A stretch of DNA of 64,000 bases. Origin: Parvularculaceae bacterium (lineage in GTDB: Bacteria; Pseudomonadota; Alphaproteobacteria; Caulobacterales; Parvularculaceae). The translations under genes were made by a program, and so were the position numbers. This document shows positions 8,201 to 19,133 of the stretch, piece after piece. The stretch lies in NCBI GenBank assembly GCA_028280115.1, contig JANQMJ010000024.1, forward strand, positions 1-64,000, given 5' to 3'. Below the pieces are notes generated by a model. The model was not told the origin of the DNA. It saw nothing but the letters and a program-made list of their open reading frames with translations, and searched no databases. Numbering within the stretch: position 1 is the first letter of the stretch; every line of letters starts with the position of its first letter.

Positions 8201-9619
8201 ATGAAACGATTGATTCTCGCCGCTCTTGTTGCAGCGCAACCCATGGCGGCGCTTGCTCAAAACGAAGACGTCATGTCGCGTATCGACGCGCGCTACGACC
8301 AGACGGTCGATATCGCCCGAAAGATCTGGGAATGGGCCGAAGTCGGTTATCAGGAAGAACGCTCAAGCGCGCTTTTGCAAGATACGTTGCGCGCGGAGGG
8401 TTTCTCGATCCGCAAGGGCGTGGCCGGCATGCCGACGGCATTTATCGGGGAATATGGCCAAGGCGGTCCGATCATCGCGATTCTCGCTGAATTCGACGCC
8501 CTGCCCGGCATCAATCAGGACGACGTTCCCATAAGATCGCCGATTGAAGGCAAAGCCGCGGGGCACGCTTGCGGCCATCACCTTTTCGGCGCGGGTTCCG
8601 TGCAGGCCGCCATTGCGGTGAAAGACTGGCTTGAAGAAACCGGCACGCCGGGCGTTATTCGTCTTTACGGCACGCCGGCCGAAGAAGGCGGCAGCGGCAA
8701 GGTCTATATGGTGCGCGAAGGCTTGTTCGACGACGTCGACATTTCGCTTCACTGGCATCCGGACGATGAGAACTCCGCCGCCGCGCGCACGACGCTTGCA
8801 AACCGTTCGGCAAAGTTCCGCTTTTCCGGCGTGTCGGCCCACGCCGCCGGCGCGCCTCATCGCGCCCGTTCCGCGCTCGACGGCGTTGAGGCGTTCAATA
8901 TGATGGTCAACATGATGCGCGAGCACATTCCCCAGGAGTCTCGCATTCACTATGTCATCACGTCGGGGGGCAATGCGCCCAATGTCGTGCCCGACTTCGC
9001 CGAAGTGTTCTATTATGTCCGTCATCCTGAACCTTCTAGCGTGGAAGCCATTTGGAAACGCATCGAGGACGCTGCGCGCGGGGCCGCGCTTGGCACCGAG
9101 ACGAAGGTCGAGTGGGAAGTTATCCATGGGAACAATCCCCTCCTGATCAATGAAACGCTGGCGAAAATGATGGATGAAAAGCTCCGCCTTGTGGGCGGCG
9201 TTCAGTATACGAAGGAAGAAGAAAAATTCGCCAGGAAGATATATACGACCTTCGACAATCCCAAATACACGCTGGGCAGCCAGGAAGAAATTCAGCCCTA
9301 TGAGAAATCGCTCGGTTACGGCTCCACCGACGTGGGCGACGTTTCTTTCGCAACGCCCACGGTCGGCTTGCGGACCGCGACATGGGTGCCGGGCACGTCC
9401 GCTCATAGCTGGCAGGCCGTCGCCGCCGGCGGCATGTCCATCGGCTATAAGGGAACGCAGGTCGCGGCGAAAACATTGGCGCTCGCCGCCATCGAACTTT
9501 ACGAAAATCCGGACCTTCGAGAGGCGGCGCGCAAGGAATTCGTAGAGGCGCGAGGCGAAGACTACAAATATCAATCGCTCCTCGGCGATCGCGATCCGCC
9601 GCTGGATTATCGCAAATAG
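8201..9619 (+). CDS. Exported M20-family amidohydrolase (AbgB-like)
   Basis: The ATG at 8201 gives 472 residues starting with a clear signal peptide (MKRLILAALVAAQPMAALAQ), so the enzyme should be periplasmic; the frame continues upstream without coding character. Metal-binding motifs include AEFDALPG (96-103), GHACGHH (121-127) and GTPAEEGG (157-164), the dinuclear zinc or manganese site of M20D peptidases. AbgB-type enzymes split p-aminobenzoyl-glutamate or related N-acyl amino acids. The divergent AbgT transporter suggests cleavage outside the inner membrane followed or preceded by transport. The signal peptide is unlike cytoplasmic E. coli AbgB. Confidence 0.88.
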   Translation: MKRLILAALVAAQPMAALAQNEDVMSRIDARYDQTVDIARKIWEWAEVGYQEERSSALLQDTLRAEGFSIRKGVAGMPTAFIGEYGQGGPIIAILAEFDALPGINQDDVPIRSPIEGKAAGHACGHHLFGAGSVQAAIAVKDWLEETGTPGVIRLYGTPAEEGGSGKVYMVREGLFDDVDISLHWHPDDENSAAARTTLANRSAKFRFSGVSAHAAGAPHRARSALDGVEAFNMMVNMMREHIPQESRIHYVITSGGNAPNVVPDFAEVFYYVRHPEPSSVEAIWKRIEDAARGAALGTETKVEWEVIHGNNPLLINETLAKMMDEKLRLVGGVQYTKEEEKFARKIYTTFDNPKYTLGSQEEIQPYEKSLGYGSTDVGDVSFATPTVGLRTATWVPGTSAHSWQAVAAGGMSIGYKGTQVAAKTLALAAIELYENPDLREAARKEFVEARGEDYKYQSLLGDRDPPLDYRK

Positions 9620-9677
9620 GGTCTGCTCGAATCACCATTTGCGGCCGGCGGGCGCATAAGGCGTTCGCGGCGGACTT

Positions 9678-9708
9678 GCCACCGCCGGCGCGCTCCGGCA
9701 ATGGTGGC
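9678..9708. other. Stem-loop covering the annotated radA ATG
   Basis: GCCACC-GCCGG (9678-9688) can pair with CCGGC (9695-9699) and GGTGGC (9703-9708), with loop CGCGCT and a short AAT bulge that contains the ATG at 9701. It may be a terminator-like hairpin of the amidohydrolase gene, a translational control element, or a sign that radA starts further down. Confidence 0.45.
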
Positions 9709-11086
9709 GCTTTCAAGACCCGAGTCGCTTTTGGCCCGAAGCACACAATCTTATGTCTGCCAATCCTGCGGCAATGTCACGGCAAAATGGGCCGGGCGCT
9801 GCGAGGCTTGCGGGGAATGGAACACCATCGAGCTTGAATTGGCCGAAGCCGGCCCGCCGGGACCGGGCGCGGCGAAATCCAAAGGCCGCAAGCTGGAATT
9901 CACCGACCTTGCCGGGGGCGGCGAGATCGAACCGCGCGTCTTGTCGGGCAATCTCGAATTCGACCGCGCCTGCGGCGGCGGGCTGGTGCCCGGTTCGGCG
10001 CTTTTGATCGGCGGCGATCCCGGCGTCGGCAAGTCGACCCTGTTGTTGCAGATCGCGGCGGGCCTTGCCCAAGCCGGCGAGCGCGTCGCGTATATCTCCG
10101 GCGAGGAAGCGACGGCGCAGATCCGCCTGCGGGCAAAACGCCTCGGGGTCGACCGCGCGCCGGTGCATCTCGCCGCCGCCACGTCGCTCGCCGACATTCT
10201 CGCCACGCTGAAAGCGGAAAAGCCGGGCGTCGTGATCATCGATTCGATCCAAACGCTGTGGTCGGACGCCCTGCCCGCCGCGCCCGGCACGGTGACGCAA
10301 GTGCGCGCCTGCGCCCAGGAACTGGTGCGATTTGCAAAATCCTCCGGCGCGATAATGATGCTTGTGGGCCATGTCACCAAAGACGGCCAGATCGCCGGCC
10401 CGCGCGTGGTCGAACATATGGTCGACGGGGTGATGTATTTCGAAAGCGAACATGGCCGCGATTTTCGTATCCTGCGCGCGGTCAAGAACCGTTTCGGCGC
10501 AGCGCAGGAAATCGGCATCTTCGAAATGACCTCGGCGGGCCTTGCCGAAGTCGCCAACCCGTCGGAACTGTTCCTGACCGCCAATGAAGAGCCGGTTTCC
10601 GGCGCCGCCGTCTTCGCCGGAATTGAGGGCTCGCGGCCCCTGCTGGTGGAAATCCAGGCGCTGGTTTCGCCGTCCGCGCTGGCCGCCCCGCGCCGCGCCG
10701 TCGTCGGCTGGGACGGCGCGCGCCTTTCCATGCTGCTCGCCGTGCTCGATGCGCGGGCCGGACTCGATTTCGGCCGCCATGACGTATTTTTAAATGTCGC
10801 CGGCGGTCTTCGGATCGCGGAACCGGCGGCGGACCTTGCCGCAGCGGCGGCCCTGTGTTCTTCCCTGTTTGACCTCCCGCTTGCGCCGGGCTGCGCCGTG
10901 TTCGGCGAAGTCGCGCTTTCCGGCGCCGTTCGGCCCGTTAACCAGGTCCAGGCACGCCTTAAAGAAGCCAAAAAGCTCGGCTTTACCGCGGCGCTCGCGC
11001 CGGTCGGCGCAGACGGCGAGGGGCTTAAGGTTAGCCCGGCGGCGAGCCTTGCCGATCTTGTCGCCTGGATACGCGCAAGCGGTTGA
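9701..11086 (+). CDS. radA: DNA repair protein RadA (Sms)
   Basis: A 461-residue protein with the full RadA layout. It has a four-Cys zinc finger (Cys20, Cys23, Cys34, Cys37), then a RecA-like ATPase with Walker A GGDPGVGKST (104-113), the RadA-specific KNRFG motif (262-266) and a C-terminal Lon-like domain. RadA is a helicase that drives branch migration during recombination. The start is uncertain: most RadA proteins begin a few residues before the zinc finger, and a TTG at 9731 (giving MARSTQSYVCQSC) would fit better than ATG 9701, which lies in a hairpin. cvpA and purF follow on the same strand. Confidence 0.95.
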   Translation: MVALSRPESLLARSTQSYVCQSCGNVTAKWAGRCEACGEWNTIELELAEAGPPGPGAAKSKGRKLEFTDLAGGGEIEPRVLSGNLEFDRACGGGLVPGSALLIGGDPGVGKSTLLLQIAAGLAQAGERVAYISGEEATAQIRLRAKRLGVDRAPVHLAAATSLADILATLKAEKPGVVIIDSIQTLWSDALPAAPGTVTQVRACAQELVRFAKSSGAIMMLVGHVTKDGQIAGPRVVEHMVDGVMYFESEHGRDFRILRAVKNRFGAAQEIGIFEMTSAGLAEVANPSELFLTANEEPVSGAAVFAGIEGSRPLLVEIQALVSPSALAAPRRAVVGWDGARLSMLLAVLDARAGLDFGRHDVFLNVAGGLRIAEPAADLAAAAALCSSLFDLPLAPGCAVFGEVALSGAVRPVNQVQARLKEAKKLGFTAALAPVGADGEGLKVSPAASLADLVAWIRASG

Positions 11087-11170
11087 GACTTGGCCGCATC
11101 GGGGCTATGGAAAAGCTGCGGGGGACGGGCGACTCGCTCTACGATTAGGGGCGGATAAGGGCTTCTAGTA

Positions 11171-11842
11171 ATGTTTGATTTCCTGTTCGTGTTAGTCGTG
11201 GGTCTGTCGACGGCGTTTGCCGTCCTGCGCGGCGGCGTGCGCGAATTGTCGACCCTTCTCGCCCTCGCCATCGCAGGGGGTTTGACGCTGATCCTCGCCG
11301 AACCGCTGCTCGCCGCGACCGGTCAGGAAGGCAGTTTCTTCGCAACGGTTTTCATCGCCGGCCTGCTCGTGGCCGGTTTTTTCGTGCTCGCCCATATCGG
11401 CTTTCATATCGGCCTCAAGCGAACCCGGCTCGAAGGCCGCGCCCGACTCTTCGACCGCATCGGCGGCGGCGCGTTCGGTTTTGTCCGCGGGCTTCTGCTC
11501 GTCGGCCTCGCCTATCTTGGGTACAGCTATTATCTCGACGAAGCCGATCAGCCCGACGGGGTGAGAACCGCGCTGACACGCCCGGTCGCTGAGGGACTGG
11601 CGCACTGGTTTGAAAGCTTCGCGCCGGAATCGGCCTATATCGAGAGCGTGCCCCTGCCCGGCCCGGGCGAAGATGCGACGGTTCAAGGATATAACCGCGG
11701 CGACCGCAACGGGCTTGCGGAAATCGTTACGACGGTGACGACGACCGATCAAACCGAACCGGCCGAGGCTGAAGAAACGCCAGAAGAAGAACAAGAAGAC
11801 GATCCCATCGCCGACATCCTCTTGGAGGAAGACGACCGATGA
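11171..11842 (+). CDS. cvpA: CvpA family membrane protein
   Basis: The protein has 223 residues with four N-terminal membrane segments (LFVLVVGLSTAFAVLRGGVR and following), as in CvpA, then an acidic, Glu-rich cytoplasmic tail (EAEETPEEEQEDD). CvpA was named for colicin V production but more generally affects envelope stress tolerance. The gene precedes purF with an ATGA overlap, which is the widespread cvpA-purF arrangement, so translation is likely coupled. The acidic tail is longer than in E. coli CvpA. Confidence 0.9.
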   Translation: MFDFLFVLVVGLSTAFAVLRGGVRELSTLLALAIAGGLTLILAEPLLAATGQEGSFFATVFIAGLLVAGFFVLAHIGFHIGLKRTRLEGRARLFDRIGGGAFGFVRGLLLVGLAYLGYSYYLDEADQPDGVRTALTRPVAEGLAHWFESFAPESAYIESVPLPGPGEDATVQGYNRGDRNGLAEIVTTVTTTDQTEPAEAEETPEEEQEDDPIADILLEEDDR

Positions 11843-13398
11843 CAGCTGCCGGCGACGCGGTAAGGCCGATGAATGAGCGCGCCGCTAAGTTCCTCAAAAC
11901 GGCAGGACGCGCATTTCGCCGCCGCCAGCGAGCAATCGACGCGCTGACCGGCGGACCAAAACTGGTTGAGGAATGCGGCGTCTTCGGCGTGATCGGCGCT
12001 GAAAACGCCGCTTCGCTGACCGCGCTCGGCCTGCACGCGCTTCAGCATCGCGGTCAGGAAGCGGCCGGGATCGCTACCTATGACGGCGACCATTTCCATA
12101 CGGAACGTCATCTTGGCCTCGTGTCCGACGGTTTTTCCGATGCGGACACGCTGGCGCGCCTCGCCGGGAACGCTGCGATCGGACATACGCGTTATTCGAC
12201 CCAGGGCGCGACGGTCCTGCGCAACGTGCAGCCGCTTTACGCCGATCTCGACCATGCCGGCGTCGCCATCGCCCATAACGGCAATCTGACCAATTCGAAA
12301 ACCCTGCATGCCGAACTGGTGCGCGGCGGTTGCATCTTCCAGTCGACCTCGGACTCGGAAATCTTTCTGCAGCTTACCGCCCGCGCGCCATACCGGTCGG
12401 TCGTCGACCGGCTGATCCACGCCCTCAAACATATCGAAGGCGCCTACGCCATCGCCGTCCTGACGCCGGAAGGCCTGATCGGCGCGCGCGATCCGGTGGG
12501 CATCCGACCGCTCATTGTCGGCAGTCTCAACGGCGCGCCCATATTGGCGTCGGAAACCTGCGCCCTTGACATGATCGGCGCCGCATTTGTGCGCGACGTC
12601 AAACCGGGAGAGGTCGTGGTGTGCCGCGCCGACGGTTCGGTGGAAAGCCGCCAGGTGTTTCCCGAACCGCCCCATGCGCGCCCGTGCATTTTCGAACTGA
12701 TCTATTTCGCCAAACCGAATTCCATCGTCGACGGCGAAAGCGTCTATGGGCTGCGCAAGAGCCTGGGCGCGCGCCTTGCCGCCGAAGCGCCGTGCGAGGC
12801 CGATCTGGTCTCGCCGATTCCCGATTCCGGCGTGCCCGCCGCCATCGGCTACGCCCAGGCGGCGGGACTGCCCTATGAAATGGCGCTGATCCGCAGCCAC
12901 TTTATCGGGCGCACCTTCATCGAGCCGCAACAGAAAAGCCGCGAAGCGGGCGTCGCCCTCAAGCACTCGCCCAATCTCGGCATTATCAAGGACAAGCGGG
13001 TCATACTGGTCGACGATTCGATCGTGCGCGGAACGACGTCGCGCAAGATCACCGACATGTTGCGCAGGGCCGGCGCGAAGGAGGTGCATATGCGCGTCGC
13101 CTGCCCGCCGATCATCCATCCGGACTTTTACGGCATCAATACGCCGTCCTATGAAGAACTGTTCTCCGTCGACCGCTCGCTTGAGGAAATGCGCAAGCTG
13201 ATCGGCGTCGACAGCCTTGCCTTTCTTTCGCTCGACGGGCTTTACCAGGCGTTCCGCAAGGCCAAGCGCGACGACGCCGCGCCCGCCTTTACCGATCACT
13301 GTTTCACCGGCGATTACCCGACGCGCCTCACCGACCGCGACAAGAACGACCGCGACGCCATGATCACGCAATTGTCGTTCCTGGCGGAAACGAGCTGA
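11839..13398 (+). CDS. purF: Amidophosphoribosyltransferase PurF
   Basis: The enzyme makes 5-phosphoribosylamine from PRPP and glutamine, the first step of purine synthesis. The protein has 519 residues. The N-terminal nucleophile is Cys46 in EECGVFGVIG, so about 45 residues must be removed as a propeptide, as in the Bacillus type; the class with this Cys context often also carries an Fe-S cluster. The PRPP loop VILVDDSIVRGTTS lies near residues 387-400. It overlaps cvpA by four bases. The propeptide is longer than in well-studied enzymes; a later start is possible (Met11). Confidence 0.95.
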   Translation: MTAAGDAVRPMNERAAKFLKTAGRAFRRRQRAIDALTGGPKLVEECGVFGVIGAENAASLTALGLHALQHRGQEAAGIATYDGDHFHTERHLGLVSDGFSDADTLARLAGNAAIGHTRYSTQGATVLRNVQPLYADLDHAGVAIAHNGNLTNSKTLHAELVRGGCIFQSTSDSEIFLQLTARAPYRSVVDRLIHALKHIEGAYAIAVLTPEGLIGARDPVGIRPLIVGSLNGAPILASETCALDMIGAAFVRDVKPGEVVVCRADGSVESRQVFPEPPHARPCIFELIYFAKPNSIVDGESVYGLRKSLGARLAAEAPCEADLVSPIPDSGVPAAIGYAQAAGLPYEMALIRSHFIGRTFIEPQQKSREAGVALKHSPNLGIIKDKRVILVDDSIVRGTTSRKITDMLRRAGAKEVHMRVACPPIIHPDFYGINTPSYEELFSVDRSLEEMRKLIGVDSLAFLSLDGLYQAFRKAKRDDAAPAFTDHCFTGDYPTRLTDRDKNDRDAMITQLSFLAETS

Positions 13399-13415
13399 CA
13401 ACGGTCTTTTTGCCT

Positions 13416-13501
13416 CCTTCGCGTTTGGAGACTTTCCCGGTTTCAAGCGGAAAAATCTCAAATGCGGGGCGCCATTGCGCGACTGTTTCACGTCATCCCG
13501 G
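13416..13501. repeat. Interspersed repeat, copy B
   Basis: Inverted copy of 20-102, beginning 18 bases after the purF stop codon. The end next to purF is the most conserved part (about 40 identical bases). Confidence 0.8.
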
Positions 13502-13504
13502 ATG

Positions 13505-13553
13505 CCCCGCGCGCGAATGCGCGCAAATCATAAATCGACCGCCTTCGCGGTCG
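13505..13553. repeat. Inverted repeat pair 1, left arm
   Basis: Its reverse complement is found at 13839-13887 with a single-base indel. The arm contains its own nested palindromes (GCGCGCGAATGCGCGC; GACCGCCTTCGCGGTC). The arms are about 285 bases apart. Confidence 0.85.
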
Positions 13554-13622
13554 GGGCAGCATAGAATGCTGCTTTGCTGATCCGGGATCGCTTGAAACAA
13601 AGCCTGTGCCGGCGGATGGCGA

Positions 13623-13672
13623 TCCCGTGTCAGCGCAGCAGCGTTTCACGCTGCAGCGCGCACGGGATGACG
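13623..13672. repeat. Inverted repeat pair 2, left arm
   Basis: Its reverse complement is found at 14065-14114 with one mismatch in 50. It contains the nested palindrome GCAGCGTTTCACGCTGC. This arm lies inside the interval spanned by pair 1, but its partner lies outside that interval. Confidence 0.85.
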
Positions 13673-13838
13673 GCGGCGGCGCCAAGCAGGCGCAGCCTTT
13701 CCGTTCAACGCAGCCGGATGAGTCGCGCCGTTCGGAAGCAATATTCACAATGTCAAAGAGCCCGCGCGGACGGATGGGAATCCCATCCCTCGCGCATGAG
13801 CGCCGGGGCGATGTCGCTCCATGGATTCCGGGTTCCGG

Positions 13839-13887
13839 CCGACCGCGAAGGCGGTCGATTTATGATTTGCGCGCTTCGCGCGCGGGG
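13839..13887. repeat. Inverted repeat pair 1, right arm
   Basis: Partner of 13505-13553; see that entry. Confidence 0.85.
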
Positions 13888-14064
13888 CCAGCCCCGGAAT
13901 GACATCGTTCGTTATTCGCAGGTCTCTATTCATCATGGCCGGCATTATACGGCCGTTCCGAAGGTGTTCGATATCTATCGACGCAATGCGGGTTTTAGGC
14001 CCGAACACCCTCCTGGGGTTGTAATGTTGAGGGTGCGTTCGCCTGATCGGGGCATGGGTTTTAT

Positions 14065-14114
14065 GCGTCATCCCGTGCGCGCTGCAGCGTGAAACGCTGC
14101 TGCGTTGACACGGG
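14065..14114. repeat. Inverted repeat pair 2, right arm
   Basis: Partner of 13623-13672; see that entry. Confidence 0.85.
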
Positions 14115-14336
14115 ACCGCTTGAAACACCCCCTTCGTCGCCCCGGAACGGGTCCGGGGCGACACTTCCCCCATAAATGGGGGAAGAATGCCCGACGCGAT
14201 TTATCCGTGTACAGCGTTTCAAAGGCTTATCCAAAACCTCTCCCCGCTCATTCCCGCGAAAGCGGGAGGAGAGGAAGGCGCCGCGCCGTAGGGCGCGCCT
14301 TGGCCCGCCATACAACCCGTTTGTGTGAAATGCAGA

Positions 14337-17264
<2,928 letters not shown>

Positions 17265-17365
17265 GCTGTGGCTCTTTTGGCGCCTGCAAAGAAGGCGGTT
17301 TATCCCTGCGCCGACGATTGCTCAATAGCGGCGGCGCAATAGGGACTGCTCAACGCTTCAGACAC

Positions 17366-17390
17366 GAAAAAGCCGGCCCGCAGGCCGGCT
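17366..17390 (-). terminator. Rho-independent terminator downstream of popZ
   Basis: On the minus strand AGCCGGCC-TGCG-GGCCGGCT (17371-17390) is followed by a short T run (17366-17370). It lies 25 bases past the popZ stop codon and separates popZ transcription from valS. Confidence 0.75.
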
Positions 17391-17415
17391 CATCGATCGT
17401 GCGTAAACCAGACGC

Positions 17416-17883
17416 CTAACGCCGGCGGCGCGCGACCCGCTGGACTTCCTCCTCGACCTTGTCTTCGACGATCGCGGGAAGATTGGCGTTGAGCCAGTCC
17501 TTGACCATGGGTCTGAGCATTTCGACGACCAGATCCTCGAGCGTCTTGCCCGGCCCGTCCGATATCCGCACGCTCTGGGACAGCGATTTGAACGCCGCGG
17601 TGGCGGCCTCGGCGGTGGGTTGATCGAGGATGGGTTCGTCTTCCGCGACCTGCGCGGCGCTTTTCTTAATCATTTCAACGTCTTCCGTTTCCATATGCGA
17701 TTTCGCTCCGTCTTCAGCCGGGGCCGTCGCAGGCTGCGGCGGCGTCGCGGGCTGGGCCGCAGGCCGCAGCGCGGCAGGCGGCTTGGCCGGTTCCGGCGCG
17801 CCTTCCTCCTCGTCTTCGGAGATAATCCGGCGAATCGAGGCCAGAATTTCCTCCATACTGGGTTCAGGTTGTGCGTTTTCCAT
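17416..17883 (-). CDS. popZ: Polar organising protein PopZ (DUF2497)
   Basis: A 155-residue acidic protein. The N-terminal helix PSMEEILASIRRIISED (9-25) and the C-terminal helices (TLEDLVVEMLRPMVKDWLNA and the following charged helix) are the two conserved PopZ regions. A Pro/Ala/Glu-rich disordered linker joins them. PopZ forms a polar condensate that captures the ParB-parS centromere and cell-cycle kinases; the N-terminal helix binds partners and the C-terminus oligomerises. The linker is somewhat shorter than in Caulobacter PopZ (177 residues in all). It lies upstream of valS, as in other alphaproteobacteria, and ends at its own terminator. Confidence 0.93.
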   Translation of the reverse strand: MENAQPEPSMEEILASIRRIISEDEEEGAPEPAKPPAALRPAAQPATPPQPATAPAEDGAKSHMETEDVEMIKKSAAQVAEDEPILDQPTAEAATAAFKSLSQSVRISDGPGKTLEDLVVEMLRPMVKDWLNANLPAIVEDKVEEEVQRVARRRR

Positions 17884-18025
17884 AAGACGGGCGTCCTGTC
17901 AGAGGTCGTTCTGATCGCTCTCAAGCGCAAAGAAAGCCGTTCAACAATTGTTTTTCAGGCGCTTCGGCGCAGTTAGCAAGCCTTTCCTTGCTTGAGCGTT
18001 AACGGCGCGGTCAATCGCGATGGGC

Positions 18026-18679
18026 CTAAAACACGAACCCTTTGGGCGCTTCGAAGCCTGACAGGACCGCGCTGGTGGCGGCGTCAAAGTATTCGGTAAA
18101 GGCGAAGGCGTCGCCGCTGCGGCGGTAAAGCCCGCCCCGCGAAACGCCATTTTTGCGCCGGATGGTCGCCAGCCGGCCCTGTTCTTTTAGTTGCAGCAAC
18201 AGCTTTTCCGGACGACGTTCGATCGCGCCGCCGAGGAAAATCAAATCGAACGGTCCCTGATCCGCCGCGCCGTCCCAGGGCGCGCCGGTGATGACGGCGG
18301 CGTTGCCGAAACCAAGCGCGGTCCAGTTTTCCTGCGCCACGCTGGCGAGCGTTTCGTCGCTTTCAAGCGAGACCACCATGTCCACCAGCTGAGCGAGGAT
18401 CGCCGCCGAATAGCCGCTGCCGCAAACCGCATTCAGCACCAGATCGTCGGGACGCGGATCGGCGGCGGCGACAAGCTTTGCAAAATCGCGGGCGCGCAAG
18501 AGATGCCGGCCCGGCCCGTAGACGATCTCGCGCTCCACATAAGCCTGATCGCGCAGGTCGGCGGGGAGAAAAATCTCCCGCGGCGTGGTTTCCATCGCCG
18601 TTTGAATGCGCAGGTCGGTGACGTCGTTGGGACGGACCTGGCTTTCCACCATATGCCGCCGGGCGGCCTCGTAATCCAT
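18026..18679 (-). CDS. pcm: Pcm-like protein-L-isoaspartate O-methyltransferase family protein
   Basis: The ATG at 18679 gives 217 residues beginning MDYEAARRHMVESQVRPNDV, the usual start of this alphaproteobacterial group; the longer frame is not needed. The SAM-binding glycine motif reads NAVCGSGYSAA and the later strand LIFLGGAIERRPEKLLLQL fits the Rossmann methyltransferase. The substrate-binding segment of true repair enzymes (normally TISAPHM-like) is replaced by GRHLLRARDFAKL. The protein may therefore not repair isoaspartate and could methylate something else. It is the first gene of the pcm-popZ-valS run. Confidence 0.78.
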   Translation of the reverse strand: MDYEAARRHMVESQVRPNDVTDLRIQTAMETTPREIFLPADLRDQAYVEREIVYGPGRHLLRARDFAKLVAAADPRPDDLVLNAVCGSGYSAAILAQLVDMVVSLESDETLASVAQENWTALGFGNAAVITGAPWDGAADQGPFDLIFLGGAIERRPEKLLLQLKEQGRLATIRRKNGVSRGGLYRRSGDAFAFTEYFDAATSAVLSGFEAPKGFVF

Positions 18680-18818
18680 GTCGACCTCGATGATGCGTCC
18701 GGTCGCGTAGCGGCATAGCGCCCTCTCGCCACGCGCGCAACGCGCCAAAATCGCCTTTGACCGGTTCTCGCCCCCGCGCTATGAGAGCGGCCCGCGCGCG
18801 CTCGGGCGCGCCTGGAAC

Positions 18819-18892
18819 GGCCACGTGGCGGAGTGGTTACGCAGCGGCCTGCAAAGCCGTGTACGCCGGTTCGATTCCGGCCGTGGCCTCCA
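18819..18892 (+). tRNA. tRNA-Cys (GCA)
   Basis: A 74-base cloverleaf. The acceptor GGCCACG (18819-18825) pairs with CGTGGCC (18882-18888), with discriminator T and encoded CCA. The anticodon GCA is at 18851-18853 in the loop CTGCAAA, and the T arm GTTCGATTCC is present. A small CCCCG-CAAAT-CGGGG hairpin follows directly and may help end transcription. Confidence 0.97.
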
Positions 18893-19133
18893 CCCCGCAA
18901 ATCGGGGCGAAGAATAGCCTTTTTAACGCTTTTTAAGACGGAAAACCGGCGCAATTGCGGGGCCTTGGGGCGCCAAAGCCTCACATTTTAACTATGATGT
19001 TATGATATGCCCGTAGGGATTGGGGGAGGCTGTCCCGGTGCATTCATCGCATTCGCCGAACCGCCCGCCGAATAACGCTTGCGGACGCAGCAGCACGCCG
19101 ACAAGTAACGCAGGGTCATATAAGAGGGGCCAC

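Larger units (their letters stand above)
13399..14336. other. Gene-free region filled with palindromic repeats
   Basis: About 940 bases between the convergent purF and valS genes contain no convincing gene. Open frames here are short, repeat-derived and unlike proteins. The sequence is a patchwork: repeat copy B (13416-13501), two pairs of about 50-base inverted repeats (13505-13553 with 13839-13887; 13623-13672 with 14065-14114), and small hairpins such as 14252-14267 (TCCCGC-GAAA-GCGGGA) and CTTCCCCC-ATAAAT-GGGGGAAG near 14166. Confidence 0.8.

Noticed and set aside
11749-13491. 580-residue minus-strand frame over purF
   Set aside because: Antisense shadow of purF, no recognisable features.
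13488-14315. Several 80-170 residue frames in the purF-valS gap
   Set aside because: They consist of palindromic repeat sequence read in different directions and share residues only because of the repeats.
18923-18936. TTAA-N6-TTAA near tRNA-Cys considered as a CtrA site
   Set aside because: Spacer is six, not seven, and it lies next to a hairpin and T-rich tract.
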